A stretch of DNA of 58,511 nt from Deltaproteobacteria bacterium (GCA_016874795.1 VGTG01000014.1:1-58511), one strand, 5' to 3'. Shown: positions 17,536 through 27,400, counted from the stretch's first letter. The notes: generated from the sequence alone by a model not told the origin. Made by a program: numbers and translations.

Positions 17536-19230
17536 ATGGCAGGCGCAGGCGGCAAGCCGAAGGCGGCGGAAGGTCCACCCTCGAACTTCATACGCTCGAT
17601 CGTCGCGGACGACGTGCGGAGCGGGAAGCACGCGCGGATCGTCACGCGCTTTCCGCCCGAGCCGAACGGGTACCTCCACATCGGGCACGCGAAGGCGATC
17701 TGCGTCGACTTCGGGATCGCCGGCGAGTTCGGCGGCGTCTGCAACCTTCGCTTCGACGACACGAACCCCGCCAAGGAGGAGGTCGAGTACGTCGAGTCGA
17801 TCCAGGAGGACGTCCGCTGGCTCGGCTTCGACTGGGGCGAGAACCTCTTCTACGCCTCGGACTACTTCGAGCGTCTGCACGACTGGGCGGTCGACCTGAT
17901 CCGCGGCGGCAAGGCGTACGTCGACAGCCTGACGCCGGACGAGATCCGCGAGTACCGCGGCACGCTCACGAAGGCCGGCCGGAACAGCCCGTACCGGGAC
18001 CGTCCGATCGAGGAGAGCCTCGACCTCTTCGCGCGCATGCGCGCCGGCGAGTTCGAGGAGGGCACGCACGTCCTGCGCGCGAAGATCGACATGGCTTCGC
18101 CGAACGTGAACCTGCGCGACCCGGCGCTCTACCGCGTGCGGAAGGCGGCCCATCACCGCACGGGCGACCGCTGGTGCATCTATCCGATGTACGACTACGC
18201 GCATCCGCTCTCCGACGCGATCGAGCACGTCACGCACTCGCTCTGCACGCTCGAGTTCGCGGACCATCGCCCGCTGTACGACTGGTGCATCGAGAACCTC
18301 GACGTGCCGAGCCGGCCGCGGCAGATCGAGTTCGCGCGCTTGAACCTGAGCTACACGGTGATGAGCAAGCGCCGCCTGCGCGAGCTCGTCGCCGACGGCC
18401 TCGTCTCCGGCTGGGACGACCCGCGGATGCCGACGCTCGCCGGGCTCCGGCGGCGCGGCTTCACGCCCGAGGCGATCCGCGATTTCTGCGAGCGGATCGG
18501 CGTCGCGAAGGCGGACAACCTCGTCGACGTGGCGCTCCTCGAGCACTGCCTGCGCGAGGACCTGAACCGGCGCGCGCCGCGCACGATGGCGGTGCTCCGT
18601 CCGTTGAAGGTCGTGATCGACAACTACCCGGAAGGCGCCGAGGAGGAGCTCGAGGCGGTCAACAACCCGGAAGACCCGGCGATGGGCAAGCGCACGGTTC
18701 CGTTCTCGCGCGAGCTCTGGATCGAGCACGAGGACTTCCGTGAAGTCCCGCCGCCGAAGTACTTCCGCCTCTCGCCGGGAACCGAGGTGCGCCTCCGCTG
18801 GGGCTACCTCATCCGCTGCACCGGCGTCGTCAAGGATGCGAGCGGCGAGCCGACCGAGGTCCACTGCACGTACGATCCGGAGACGCGCGGCGGAAACGCG
18901 CCCGACGGCCGCAAGGTCAAGAGCACGATCCACTGGGTCTCGGCGCGCCACGCCGTCCCGGCGGAGGTGCGCCTCTACGACCGGCTCTTCTCCGTCGAGG
19001 CGCCGGAAGGGCCGAGCTGGAAGGAGCACCTGAATCCGAACGCGCTCGAGACGCTCGAGCGCTGCTGGATCGAGCCGTCGCTCGCCGGCGCCGCGCCGGG
19101 AAGCCACTGGCAGTTCGAGAGGCTCGGGTACTTCGTCGTCGACGAGGATTCGCGCTCCGATCGAAAGGTCTTCAACCGGACGGTCTCGCTGCGCGACACC
19201 TGGGCGCGCATCGAGAAGAAGGGGTTTTGA
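17536..19230 (+). CDS. glnS: Glutaminyl-tRNA synthetase
   Basis: A 564-residue class I synthetase that charges tRNA-Gln with glutamine. [20 protein letters not shown] holds the HIGH motif (residues 48-51) and VMSKR (276-279) stands for [25 protein letters not shown] is diagnostic for GlnRS rather than GluRS. The C-terminal beta-barrel anticodon domains follow ([32 protein letters not shown]). Length matches the bacterial family. Presence of GlnRS implies direct Gln-tRNA charging, at least in part. It is divergent from the hydratase gene and 64 bp upstream of the SDR gene. Confidence 0.97.
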   Translation: MAGAGGKPKAAEGPPSNFIRSIVADDVRSGKHARIVTRFPPEPNGYLHIGHAKAICVDFGIAGEFGGVCNLRFDDTNPAKEEVEYVESIQEDVRWLGFDWGENLFYASDYFERLHDWAVDLIRGGKAYVDSLTPDEIREYRGTLTKAGRNSPYRDRPIEESLDLFARMRAGEFEEGTHVLRAKIDMASPNVNLRDPALYRVRKAAHHRTGDRWCIYPMYDYAHPLSDAIEHVTHSLCTLEFADHRPLYDWCIENLDVPSRPRQIEFARLNLSYTVMSKRRLRELVADGLVSGWDDPRMPTLAGLRRRGFTPEAIRDFCERIGVAKADNLVDVALLEHCLREDLNRRAPRTMAVLRPLKVVIDNYPEGAEEELEAVNNPEDPAMGKRTVPFSRELWIEHEDFREVPPPKYFRLSPGTEVRLRWGYLIRCTGVVKDASGEPTEVHCTYDPETRGGNAPDGRKVKSTIHWVSARHAVPAEVRLYDRLFSVEAPEGPSWKEHLNPNALETLERCWIEPSLAGAAPGSHWQFERLGYFVVDEDSRSDRKVFNRTVSLRDTWARIEKKGF

Positions 19231-19294
19231 AGCCGGGGCCGCCGGTCGCTAAGGGAAGGTCCGAACCCACCAGAGGCTCGGGAAAGGACCCATC

Positions 19295-20197
19295 ATGAGT
19301 GACATTCGCTTCGACGGCCGCGTGGCCGTCATCACGGGAGCCGGCGGCGGCCTCGGCAAGACGTACGCGCTCGAGCTCGCCAAGCGCGGCGCCAAGGTCG
19401 TGGTCAACGACCTCGGTGGGAAGATGGACGGCACCGGCGGCGGCCACAACATGGCCGACCAGACCGTGTCGGAGATCAAGGCAGCCGGCGGAGAAGCGGT
19501 CGCGAACTACGACTCCGTGTCCACGCCCGACGGCGGCGAGGGCATCATCAAGTCGGCGCTCGACGCATTCGGCACCGTCGACGTCGTGATCAACAACGCC
19601 GGCATCCTTCGCGACAAGTCGTTCCTGAAGCTCACGCCGGACGAGCTCGGCGCCGTGCTCGACGTGCATCTGAAGGGTGCGTTCTACGTCTCGCAGCCGG
19701 CGTTCAAGGTGATGCGCGAGAAGGGCTACGGCCGCTTCATTTTCACCTCGTCCGCGGCGGGCCTCCTCGGCAACTTCGGGCAGACGAACTACGGCGCCGC
19801 GAAGATGGGCCTCGTCGGCTTGATGCACGTCCTCGCGGTCGAAGGTGCCAAGTACAACGTCAAGTGCAATGCGATCGCGCCCACGGCGCGGACGCGCATG
19901 ACCGAGGACATCCTCGGCCCGCTCGCCGAGCTGCTCGCGCCGGAGACGGTGACGCCGCTCGTCGTCTACCTCTGCTCCGAGGAGTGCGATCTCACGCACG
20001 AGATCTTCTCCGTCGGTGGTGGCCGCTTCGCGCGCATCTTCGTCGGGCTCACCCCGGGCTGGGTCGCGGGCAAGGCGAAGGTCGTCTCCGCGGAAGAGGT
20101 GCGCGATCACATCGGCCAGATCCGCAGCACCGACGGCTTCACCGTCCCGAGAAGCATCGGCGACGAGCTGAAGGCCATCGCGGCCGCGCTGAAGTAG
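19295..20197 (+). CDS. SDR-family 3-hydroxyacyl-CoA dehydrogenase-like protein
   Basis: A 300-residue short-chain dehydrogenase: cofactor motif TGAGGGLGKTY (residues 15-25), NNAGILRDKSFLK, catalytic Ser in FTSSAAGLLGNFGQ and the Tyr-x3-Lys site NYGAAKMG. The segment VVVNDLGG after the Rossmann motif and the overall pattern match the dehydrogenase domain of the peroxisomal multifunctional (HSD17B4-like) family, which oxidises 3-hydroxyacyl-CoA with NAD. It is a stand-alone domain here, lacking the hydratase-2 module. It probably works with the enoyl-CoA hydratase and thiolase encoded in this window. Confidence 0.88.
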   Translation: MSDIRFDGRVAVITGAGGGLGKTYALELAKRGAKVVVNDLGGKMDGTGGGHNMADQTVSEIKAAGGEAVANYDSVSTPDGGEGIIKSALDAFGTVDVVINNAGILRDKSFLKLTPDELGAVLDVHLKGAFYVSQPAFKVMREKGYGRFIFTSSAAGLLGNFGQTNYGAAKMGLVGLMHVLAVEGAKYNVKCNAIAPTARTRMTEDILGPLAELLAPETVTPLVVYLCSEECDLTHEIFSVGGGRFARIFVGLTPGWVAGKAKVVSAEEVRDHIGQIRSTDGFTVPRSIGDELKAIAAALK

Positions 20198-20269
20198 CGG
20201 CGCGGCTTCGCTCGAATCGCTCCGAACGGCGGGGGAGGGCCGAGCCTTCCCCTGCCTCGGTCGAACCCG

Positions 20270-22387
20270 ATGAACCTGGTCTCGTCGCCGCAGGCGCGCC
20301 GGTGCTTCGCGTTCGCAGCGATCGCCTATCTGGCGGTCTCCGCGTGGCTCCTCGGGAGCGTCGCGCTCCGGCCGCACCGACTCCTTCCGTACAACTCGGG
20401 CATCAACGCGGCGGCGGCGCAGATCGGCCACTTCGACCAGTCGATGGTCGTGTCGGTGATCACGCGGAACGCCGACACGCTCCTGACCGAGCCGTGGAAT
20501 CTCTTCGGCGACGGACAGTGCTACCCGTTCCCGCGCTCGTTCACGCTCGGCGAGCACATGTTCGGCGAAGGTCTCCTGATGCTCGTGCCCTGGGCGATCA
20601 CGGGAGATCCGATCCTCTCGTACAACGCGCTCCTCGTGCTGACGCTCTGGCTTCCGGGCTTGACGATGTACGCGTTCTCGTACCACTTCACGCGAAGCGC
20701 TCCGGCGGCCTTCGTGGCGGGTCTTCTCTTCGTGCTCGCGCCGCCGCGGATCATCGACGGCGGGCATCCGTACCTGCACGCGGACTACTGGCTCCCGCTT
20801 GCGCTCTTGTTCCTGCATCGCCTCTTCGTGCGCGGCGGATTCGGGAACGCGCTCGCGGTGGGGCTCTTCCTCGGGCTCGAGGCGCTCGAGACGATCTACG
20901 TCCTCCTCGCGTGCGCGATGGTCGTCGGCGTCTACGGGAGCTACCTCGTGCTCCGCCATCCGGCGCGGCTGCGGCAGGTGATCGTCCCGCTCGCGGTCGC
21001 CGCCGTCCTCTCGGTCGCCTGCGCCTGGGTCGTTCTCTCGCCGTACCTGGAGACGCGCGACGCGTGGGCGCTCCTCGCCGGACGTGCGACGACGCTCTTC
21101 CCGCCCGACTCGTACAATCCAGGGAAGGTGTACTTCCCGGGCGTCCTCGCTCTCGGGCTCGCCGTCGTCGCGATGGTCGATCGTCTCCGGCGGCCGCGTC
21201 TCGTCGACGGCGAGGATCCGCGCTGGGCGATGCTCCTCGCGGGGATCGTGATCGTCGCGGCAAGCCTCCTCTACTTTCCGATTCCGTTCAGCAGCATCAT
21301 CGTGCCCGGGCCGTTCCTCGTGCTGTCGAAGCTCGTGCCGGGGCTCGATGCCTTGCGAGGCCTCTTCGCGGTCGCGATCGGGCTCTGGGTTCCGCTCGCG
21401 TTCCTCGCGGGCTACGGGGCCCTCGTCCTCGTCGAGCGGCTCCCGCATCGCGTGGCGATCGGGGTCGCGGCGCTGCTCTCGTTCGCGGCGATCGGCGAGC
21501 GGTTTCTCGACGGACCGACGCGCTGGAGCTTCGGGAGCCGCCTCGATCTCGCCTCCTGGGAAGCGCGCCCGCGCGCCGACGACATCGCGCTCGTGCGACG
21601 CGTGAGCGAGGGGCCGGTCGTGCACGTGCCGATGGCGGCTCCGGAGCACGACTTCACGCGGCTCGCGATGAGCCAGCATCTCCTCCTGCAGAGCTTCGCG
21701 CCGCAGCCCGTTTCGAGCTGCTACAACTCGTTCGACACGCCGCTCGACTCGCAGATGTACCAGCTCGCCGACGCGCTTCCCGATGCAAAGGCGGGCGAAG
21801 CGCTCGCGGCGATCGGCTTCGACTCGGTCCTCTCGCACACCGAGGCGTGGTGGCCGCCGCACCGGCAGCGCTTCCACGCGCGTTTCCACCTCGACCCGCG
21901 CAACCGTCGAGTCGTCGAGCGGATCGACGAGAGCCTCGGCCTCGAGGCGTTCCGGCTGCACGGGCAGGCGCCCGTGCGCGAGGATTTCGGCGTTCTCTCG
22001 AGCCCCGCGGACGAGAGCCCGGCCGAGGCCGCCGCGGGCGCGGATGCCGTCGAGATCGTCTTCGCGAACCCGGGTCCGGACACCTACCTCCATCCGAAGC
22101 CGTGGACGCCGAGCGACGTCGTCGTGCAGTGGTATCGCGACGGCGAGCCCCTCGGACCCCCGCAGGAGATGCGAGCGATGCTGCCGATCGCACTCGGACC
22201 CGGCGGGACGATGCGGATCGAGGTCCCGACGCGCGTTCCCGAGGCGCTCGGAAGCCATCGCGTCACGATCGCGCGCCGCGAGGAGCCCGACCGCGTGCTC
22301 GCGAGCCGCGACGTGCAGGTGCGCGCGCCCGACCCGAAGGCGGAGCAGAAGGGGAAGCCGGGCGGGAAGCTGAAACGCGCGAGCTGA
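20270..22387 (+). CDS. Polytopic membrane protein, probable GT-C glycosyltransferase
   Basis: A 705-residue protein with about ten membrane segments in the first 430 residues and a soluble C-terminal domain of about 250 residues. The first loop holds NSGINAAAAQIGHFDQ and GDGQCYPFPRSFTLGEHMFG; later, APPRIIDGGHPYLHADYWLP. An acidic/His-rich first loop and this layout recall GT-C sugar transferases (PMT/ArnT-like, DUF6311-like), which use polyprenyl-phosphate sugars. No exact family is recognised. It is followed by a deacetylase and an acetyltransferase on the same strand, so a role in surface polysaccharide assembly is likely. Confidence 0.55.
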   Translation: MNLVSSPQARRCFAFAAIAYLAVSAWLLGSVALRPHRLLPYNSGINAAAAQIGHFDQSMVVSVITRNADTLLTEPWNLFGDGQCYPFPRSFTLGEHMFGEGLLMLVPWAITGDPILSYNALLVLTLWLPGLTMYAFSYHFTRSAPAAFVAGLLFVLAPPRIIDGGHPYLHADYWLPLALLFLHRLFVRGGFGNALAVGLFLGLEALETIYVLLACAMVVGVYGSYLVLRHPARLRQVIVPLAVAAVLSVACAWVVLSPYLETRDAWALLAGRATTLFPPDSYNPGKVYFPGVLALGLAVVAMVDRLRRPRLVDGEDPRWAMLLAGIVIVAASLLYFPIPFSSIIVPGPFLVLSKLVPGLDALRGLFAVAIGLWVPLAFLAGYGALVLVERLPHRVAIGVAALLSFAAIGERFLDGPTRWSFGSRLDLASWEARPRADDIALVRRVSEGPVVHVPMAAPEHDFTRLAMSQHLLLQSFAPQPVSSCYNSFDTPLDSQMYQLADALPDAKAGEALAAIGFDSVLSHTEAWWPPHRQRFHARFHLDPRNRRVVERIDESLGLEAFRLHGQAPVREDFGVLSSPADESPAEAAAGADAVEIVFANPGPDTYLHPKPWTPSDVVVQWYRDGEPLGPPQEMRAMLPIALGPGGTMRIEVPTRVPEALGSHRVTIARREEPDRVLASRDVQVRAPDPKAEQKGKPGGKLKRAS

Positions 22388-22455
22388 CCTCGGGCGCGTG
22401 TTGCCCGCTCCGGAGCGGCGCTGCTAACGTCCTTCGGCCTTCCGCGGGGTGTTCG

Positions 22456-23361
22456 GTGTCCGCTTTCACGATCGACGCAATCCCGGGCCGGGGTGAAAGC
22501 CGGGCGCCCTCTCCCACGTCGCCGCCGTTCCTCTTCAGCGTCGACCTCGAGGACGTCCGAACGATGATCCCGGACGGCGAGCGCTATGCGGCGCGACTTC
22601 CGGCGAACGTCGAGAGCTACCTCGCGTGCCTCGAGCGTCACGATCTTCGCGCGACCTTCTTCACCGTGGGAAACGTCGCGCGGCGGTACCCCGATCTGAT
22701 CCGGCGGATTGCCGCCGCGGGTCACGAGCTCGCCTGCCACACGAGCGAGCACACGCCGCTCGAGCGGCTCGAAGCGGACGCGCTGGAGCGCGACCTCGAG
22801 AGAAACCGCGAAGATCTCGAGCGCGCGGGCGCGGGGAGGGTGCGCGGGTTCCGCGCGCCGATCTTCTCGCTGACGGCGAAGACGGCGTGGGCGTACGACG
22901 TCCTCGCGAAGCTCGGCTTCACCTACTCGAGCTCCGTCCTCCCGCACCGGAATCCCTTCTACGGGTGGGACTCGTTCGGGACCGAGAGCACGCGCACGGC
23001 GTCCGGCGTGTGGGAGATCCCGCTCAGCGTCTCGGGCGCGTTCGGCCGGAAGATGCCGTTCGCGGGAGGCGTCTACTTCCGCGTCCTTCCGGCGGCGCTC
23101 GTTCGCTGGCTCGTGGCGAGACGCCTCGCGAGCGGACGGCCCGTCGTCGGGTACTTCCATCCGTACGACGTCGACGTGGACCAGGAGCGCTTCATGCACC
23201 CGGAGCTCGGCGACAGCCGCGTCCTGAACGCGCTGATGTACGTCAACCGCGGGCGCCTTCTCGATCGGCTGGACGAGATCTTCGCGATGGGCGCGCCGGT
23301 CGTGCGTTACGATGGCTACGTCGAGAACGTCCTCGAGAAGGTCGCTTCGGCGCATGCTTGA
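22456..23361 (+). CDS. Polysaccharide deacetylase (NodB domain, DUF3473-like C-terminus)
   Basis: A 301-residue enzyme starting at a GTG (MSAFTIDAIPGRG). The NodB motifs are present: FSVDLEDVR (catalytic Asp and metal Asp), HELACHTSEHTPLERL (metal histidines) and RGFRAPIFSL. The C-terminus (GGVYFRVLPAALVRWL; GRPVVGYFHPYDVDVDQER) matches the DUF3473 region seen in deacetylases of XrtA/PEP-CTERM exopolysaccharide loci. It would remove N-acetyl groups from a surface polysaccharide. No signal peptide is seen, as in other members of that group. Its stop overlaps the next gene by 8 bp. Confidence 0.85.
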   Translation: MSAFTIDAIPGRGESRAPSPTSPPFLFSVDLEDVRTMIPDGERYAARLPANVESYLACLERHDLRATFFTVGNVARRYPDLIRRIAAAGHELACHTSEHTPLERLEADALERDLERNREDLERAGAGRVRGFRAPIFSLTAKTAWAYDVLAKLGFTYSSSVLPHRNPFYGWDSFGTESTRTASGVWEIPLSVSGAFGRKMPFAGGVYFRVLPAALVRWLVARRLASGRPVVGYFHPYDVDVDQERFMHPELGDSRVLNALMYVNRGRLLDRLDEIFAMGAPVVRYDGYVENVLEKVASAHA

Positions 23362-24211
23362 GGATCGACCTCTCGACCTCGGGGACGCGGGTATCGCCGA
23401 CGTCGGGCGCCTTCTTCGCGTGACGTTTCCGGAGGCGTCGCATCTCGACGCGGACTATCTCGACTGGTGCTATCGTGCGAATCCCGCGGGTGCGGCGATT
23501 GGCCGGAACGCGTACGAGGGCGAGTCGCTCGCGGCGCACTACGTCACGGTTCCGCTTCGCGCTCGCGTCTTCGGGCGAGAGGAGACCGGCGTCCTGTCGC
23601 TGCATACCGCGACGCACCCCGAGCACCAGGGGAAGGGACTCTTCACGCGGCTCGCCGAGGCGACGTACCGCGACGCCGCGGCCGCGGGGCATGGGTTCGT
23701 CGTCGGCGTCGCGAACGCCGCGAGCACGCCGGGCTTCGTGCGCAAGCTCGGCTTTCAGCTCGTCCGCCCGCTCGACGTCCGCGTCGGCTTCGGTCCCGCG
23801 CCGCTCGGCGACGCCGGCAGCGCGCGCTTCTCGTTCGAGCGGCTCTGGGACGAGGAAGCCTTGCGCTGGCGGCTCGCGTGTCCGGCGCGCTCGTATCGGC
23901 GCGCGAGCTCCGGCGCGAGAACGATCGTCTACGCCCCGACCGGGCGCCTCGGCGTCTGGGCCGAGCTCGCGAGCTTCGCGCGCGACGTCGCGGCTCCGGC
24001 CGCGCTCGCACCGCTCGGGCTCGCGAATCCGCTGCGACTCTGGATGGGGCTCGACGCGTCGCGCGCGTGGCGCGGCGCGCCCTGGACGACGCTTCCGGGG
24101 AGCTTTCGTCCCTCGCCGCTGAACCTGATCTTCCGCGACCTGCGCGGCGAAGGCCGCACCCTCGACCCGGCGATGGTGCGTTTCGCTGCTCTCGACTTCG
24201 ACGCGTACTGA
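23354..24211 (+). CDS. GNAT-like acetyltransferase beside deacetylase
   Basis: A 285-residue protein (start MLEDRPLDLG) overlapping the deacetylase by 8 bp, so translationally coupled. The GNAT core is clear: VLSLHTATHPEHQGKGLFTR, then LAEATYRDAAAAGHGFVVGV and NAASTPGFVRKLGFQLVRPL. The C-terminal 120 residues are a second, divergent domain rich in Arg and Trp. Similar proteins sit in exopolysaccharide loci and probably acylate a sugar or a lipid-linked precursor. The acceptor is unknown. It ends 28 bp from the convergent epimerase gene. Confidence 0.78.
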   Translation: MLEDRPLDLGDAGIADVGRLLRVTFPEASHLDADYLDWCYRANPAGAAIGRNAYEGESLAAHYVTVPLRARVFGREETGVLSLHTATHPEHQGKGLFTRLAEATYRDAAAAGHGFVVGVANAASTPGFVRKLGFQLVRPLDVRVGFGPAPLGDAGSARFSFERLWDEEALRWRLACPARSYRRASSGARTIVYAPTGRLGVWAELASFARDVAAPAALAPLGLANPLRLWMGLDASRAWRGAPWTTLPGSFRPSPLNLIFRDLRGEGRTLDPAMVRFAALDFDAY

Positions 24212-24238
24212 TTGCGAGCGAGGGGGCGCTCGCGGCGG

Positions 24239-25162
24239 TCAGCCGCGGCTGGCAAGGAGCTCCGGGTGGCGGGCCTGGACCATGCGCTTGAAGCCGTCCT
24301 TCCAGTGGACGCGCGTCGGTCCGACGAGCTCGTTCATGCGCGTCGTGTCGACGACGACGCTCGAGATCGTCTGCTCGGTCGGGGCGAGCTTCGGCTCGAG
24401 GCCCGTCAGCTCGCCGAGGTAGGCGCACCACTCCTCGATGCTCGCAGTCTGGTTGCCCGCCCAGTTGACGATCGTCGGAGGAACGTCGGCGATCTCGAGG
24501 AGGCGCGGGATCGAAGCGATGATGTCGTCCTCGTGAATCGGGTTGTAGACGTTCGGTCCGTCCGTGTGGACGGCGACCGGATGCCCCGCACGCATGAACT
24601 CGAGATGCCACGCCGGCCAGCCGCCATTGTCGCCGTACGGCACGTTCAAGCGCGCGATCGTCGTCTTCAGGCCGAACTGGCGCGAGGCGAAGCGCACGAC
24701 CGCCTCCGCGGCGATCTTGCTGATGCTGTAGGTCGGCAGCATCGCGCGGTGGTTGTCGCCGAGCGGATCCGTCTCGCGCAGCGGATGACGTCCCGCCGGC
24801 TCGTAAACGCCGGTCGTCGAGCAGTGCAGGAACGCGCGCGCGCGCCGGCAGCGCGCCATCAGCCGTCCGACGCCCTCCGCGTTCGCGGCGAGGTCCTCTT
24901 CGAAATCGCCCTGGCGACTCTTCGCGACGGCGAAGTGGAGCACGTAGTCGACGTCCTCCGGGATCACGTCGAGGTCGCCGCTCGCGAGATCCGCGGCGAG
25001 GCATCGAACGCCGGCCGCCTCCAGGCGCTCGCGATCGGCGGGGTTCGAGAAGCGCGCGAGGCCCAGGACCTCGTTTCGATCCGCGAGCGAGCGCGCGACC
25101 GGGAAACCGACCTGGCCGCCGGGGCCGGTGACGAGGATTCTCCTGCCTTCGAGCTGGCTCAT
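24239..25162 (-). CDS. NAD-dependent epimerase/dehydratase family protein
   Basis: A 307-residue extended-SDR protein starting MSQLEGRRILVTGPGGQVGF, with the Rossmann glycine motif TGPGGQVG. It has the Asp-rich strand LAADLASGDLDVI, HCSTTGVYEP with the Ser/Thr site, and the catalytic Tyr-x3-Lys in TYSISKIAAEAV. NVPYGDNGGWPAWHLEFM and VYNPIHEDDIIASIP form the substrate loop. It could be a sugar-nucleotide epimerase or a 3-beta-hydroxysteroid-type dehydrogenase; sequence does not settle this. It overlaps the upstream thioesterase gene in an ATGA and is the last gene of a five-gene minus-strand run. Confidence 0.83.
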   Translation of the reverse strand: MSQLEGRRILVTGPGGQVGFPVARSLADRNEVLGLARFSNPADRERLEAAGVRCLAADLASGDLDVIPEDVDYVLHFAVAKSRQGDFEEDLAANAEGVGRLMARCRRARAFLHCSTTGVYEPAGRHPLRETDPLGDNHRAMLPTYSISKIAAEAVVRFASRQFGLKTTIARLNVPYGDNGGWPAWHLEFMRAGHPVAVHTDGPNVYNPIHEDDIIASIPRLLEIADVPPTIVNWAGNQTASIEEWCAYLGELTGLEPKLAPTEQTISSVVVDTTRMNELVGPTRVHWKDGFKRMVQARHPELLASRG

Positions 25163-26040
25163 CGAGCGTCTCCTTCGGTTCGGTCGTGCTGGTCCAGCGT
25201 GAGCTCGACCGCGACCGCCGGCTTCGCGCCGGGCGCGTCGTTTCCCTTCCGGATCGCGGCTCCGATACGGGGCGGCGCCTCGCCGATCATCCAAGCGATG
25301 CGGCGATAGGTCTCGCCGCGGAAGCAAGGCTTTCGGTACACGATCCGTGCGCGGCGCACCCAGACACGCGACAGATCGTGCCCGACGGACGCGAGTGACG
25401 TCCCGACGTGCTCCTCGATCGTGCGCAGGTACTCGACGGCGTTCACGTGGCGATTCGGATCGGTCTGGCCGTAGTGCCAGACGCGATCGCTCGACTCCGC
25501 GAGGTCAGGCGCACGGTCGAGCGGGATCAGATCGTCGACGCTCGGCACCTCGGTGGCGCGCGAGGGGCCCTCTCCCAGGCCGAGCGCTTCGGGAAGCCGC
25601 GTCACGCGGCGGTGCTCCGGGGACGGGTCGTTCCGCGTGAAGAAGTTGACGAGGCGGACCCGAGCGACGACCTCGCCGTCCTTTCGGAGCACGGTGTAGT
25701 GACCTTCGCGCGCGAGGTTCCTCGTCGCACCGCTCTCGTCGACCGTGCGCGCGAGGAACGTCTTGCCGTGCACGTGGATTCGCTCCGCCGGATCGAGCGG
25801 GACGTCGCTCGCCTGAAGGTCGACGTGCACGAGCGGCGTGAAGGTGCGTTCCGGATCGGCGCCGTCGAGATTCCGGTGGCGCCGCATCCAGAGCCCGAAG
25901 TGCGCGCGCGCCGTGTAGCGCGGCAGCGCCGTGAGCTTCAGCGCGCGGCGCTCGCTCAGGTCCGGGAAGTGGATGGTCTCGCGGAGACGGGTGTGGAAGA
26001 CCCGGTCGGCCGGGTTCTTGGACTCACCTCCGCGCGCCAT
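25159..26040 (-). CDS. Hotdog-fold acyl-CoA/acyl-ACP thioesterase-like protein
   Basis: A 293-residue protein with two hotdog-like halves. The C-terminal half holds VWHYGQTDPNRHVNAVEYLR, the Asp-Pro-Asn-x-His-Val-Asn signature of 4-hydroxybenzoyl-CoA/acyl-ACP thioesterases. The N-terminal half (RVFHTRLRETIHFPDLSERR to FARTV-like strands) seems to be a partner domain without the motif. It would hydrolyse an acyl thioester. It lies 72 bp after the thiolase gene and overlaps the epimerase gene, which points to use in the same pathway. Confidence 0.75.
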   Translation of the reverse strand: MARGGESKNPADRVFHTRLRETIHFPDLSERRALKLTALPRYTARAHFGLWMRRHRNLDGADPERTFTPLVHVDLQASDVPLDPAERIHVHGKTFLARTVDESGATRNLAREGHYTVLRKDGEVVARVRLVNFFTRNDPSPEHRRVTRLPEALGLGEGPSRATEVPSVDDLIPLDRAPDLAESSDRVWHYGQTDPNRHVNAVEYLRTIEEHVGTSLASVGHDLSRVWVRRARIVYRKPCFRGETYRRIAWMIGEAPPRIGAAIRKGNDAPGAKPAVAVELTLDQHDRTEGDAR

Positions 26041-26112
26041 TCTCCCGAACGTTATCGGTGGCTCGGCGGAGCGACAAGTCGCTCCACCGAAGTCCTTCCG
26101 CCGATCGATCCT

Positions 26113-27285
26113 CTACACCCGCTCGAGGAGCGTCGCGTTCGCGAGACCGCCGCCCTCGCACATCGTCTGCAGCCCGAGCTTCGCATCGCGCCGCTCGAGC
26201 TCGTGCAGGAGCGTCGTCATCAGCTTCGCGCCGGTGCAGCCGAGCGGATGTCCGAGCGCGATCGCGCCGCCGTTGACGTTCAAGCGCTCCTGGTCCGCGT
26301 CGAACTCCTGCGCCCACGCGAGCGGCACGGACGCGAATGCCTCGTTCACCTCGTAGAGGTCGATGTCGCCGAGCTTCATGCCCGTCCGCGCGAGGAGCTT
26401 GTGCGTCGCGGGGATCGGCGCCGAGAGCATCACGACCGGATCGTCGCCGGCGATCGTCATCGCGCGGATCCGCGCTCGCGGCTTCTTCGCGAGCTTCGCG
26501 AGGCCGTCCTCGTTCGCGATCAGGAGCGCCGCGGCGCCGTCGGAGATCTGGCTCGACGTGCCCGCGGTGAGAAGTCCGATCCTGGAGAGCGGCTCGAGCC
26601 CGGCCATCGCTTCGAGGCTCGCCTCGTAGCGGATCCCTTCGTCGACGCGGAAGCTCTCGCGGCCGCCGTCCTCGGACGAAACCTCGACCGGCATGATCTC
26701 GCGCTCGAATCGTCCTTCCTTCGTCGCCCGTGCGGCCTTCGCATGGCTCGCGTAGCCGAACGCGTCGAGCGAGGCGCGATCGAGGTTGCGCTTCTGCGCG
26801 AGCATCTCCGCACCTTCGAACTGGCTCCAGCGGACGCCGGGATAGCGCTCCTTCATGCCCTGGCCATACGGTGCGCCGTAGCCCTGCTTGTGGCCGGCGA
26901 TCGCGTTGCCGCCGATCGGCACGAGGCTCATCACCTCGACGCCGCCGGCGATCACGACGTCGTGCACGCCGGACATCACCGCCTGTGCCGCGAAGTGGAC
27001 GGCCTGCTGCGAGGAGCCGCACTGGCGGTCGACCGTCGTCGCGGGGACGGATTCGGGGAGACACGAGGAGAGGACCGCGTTCCGCGCGATGTTCGTGCCC
27101 TGCGAGCCGACTTGGTTGACGCACCCGAAGATCACGTCCTCGACCGTCGCGGGATCGATCCCGGTGCGGCGGATCAGCTCGTCGAGCACCGCTCCGCCGA
27201 GGTCGATCGGATGATGCTTCGAGAGCTTCCCGCGCCGCTTTCCGGCCGCGGTGCGAACGGCTCCGACGATGAATGCGTTGTGCAT
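26113..27285 (-). CDS. Acetyl-CoA acetyltransferase (thiolase)
   Basis: A 390-residue thiolase. The acyl-carrying cysteine lies in TVDRQCGSSQQAVHFA (Cys89). His346 in GGAIALGHPLGCTGAKL and Cys376 in QTMCEGGGLANATLLERV complete the triad. Length is that of a typical degradative thiolase (about 390). It cleaves 3-ketoacyl-CoA with CoA to shorten the chain, or condenses two acyl-CoA units. It is preceded by a hairpin-rich 84-bp gap after the DUF3604 gene and followed by the thioesterase gene. Longer-chain or branched substrates are possible. Confidence 0.95.
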   Translation of the reverse strand: MHNAFIVGAVRTAAGKRRGKLSKHHPIDLGGAVLDELIRRTGIDPATVEDVIFGCVNQVGSQGTNIARNAVLSSCLPESVPATTVDRQCGSSQQAVHFAAQAVMSGVHDVVIAGGVEVMSLVPIGGNAIAGHKQGYGAPYGQGMKERYPGVRWSQFEGAEMLAQKRNLDRASLDAFGYASHAKAARATKEGRFEREIMPVEVSSEDGGRESFRVDEGIRYEASLEAMAGLEPLSRIGLLTAGTSSQISDGAAALLIANEDGLAKLAKKPRARIRAMTIAGDDPVVMLSAPIPATHKLLARTGMKLGDIDLYEVNEAFASVPLAWAQEFDADQERLNVNGGAIALGHPLGCTGAKLMTTLLHELERRDAKLGLQTMCEGGGLANATLLERV

Positions 27286-27304
27286 GACCTGACTCCTATT
27301 CTAC

Positions 27305-27400
27305 GGAGAGGGGCGCCGCCCCTCTCCTCCACGCGGCAAAGCCGCGCGGAGTCTCCTCACCCCGCTCGCTCACGCTCGGCCGCGCGCCTTGCGCGCGGAG
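27305..27400. repeat. Three-hairpin intergenic element, copy A
   Basis: The gap between the DUF3604 and thiolase genes, and the last codons of DUF3604, hold three consecutive hairpins. These are 27305-27327 (11-bp stem), 27332-27346 (CGCGGC/GCCGCG around AAA) and 27380-27398 (8-bp stem around CTT). A related array is found at 53015-53109 in the same orientation to transcription. Stem positions differ between copies but keep pairing. The DUF3604 stop codon lies inside the element. Confidence 0.8.

Noticed and set aside
13160-17578. A very long antisense open frame opposite the metal efflux pump
   Set aside because: Its translation is Arg/Glu/Asp-rich with no domain sense, which is typical of antisense frames in GC-rich genes. 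The plus-strand pump has full family motifs.
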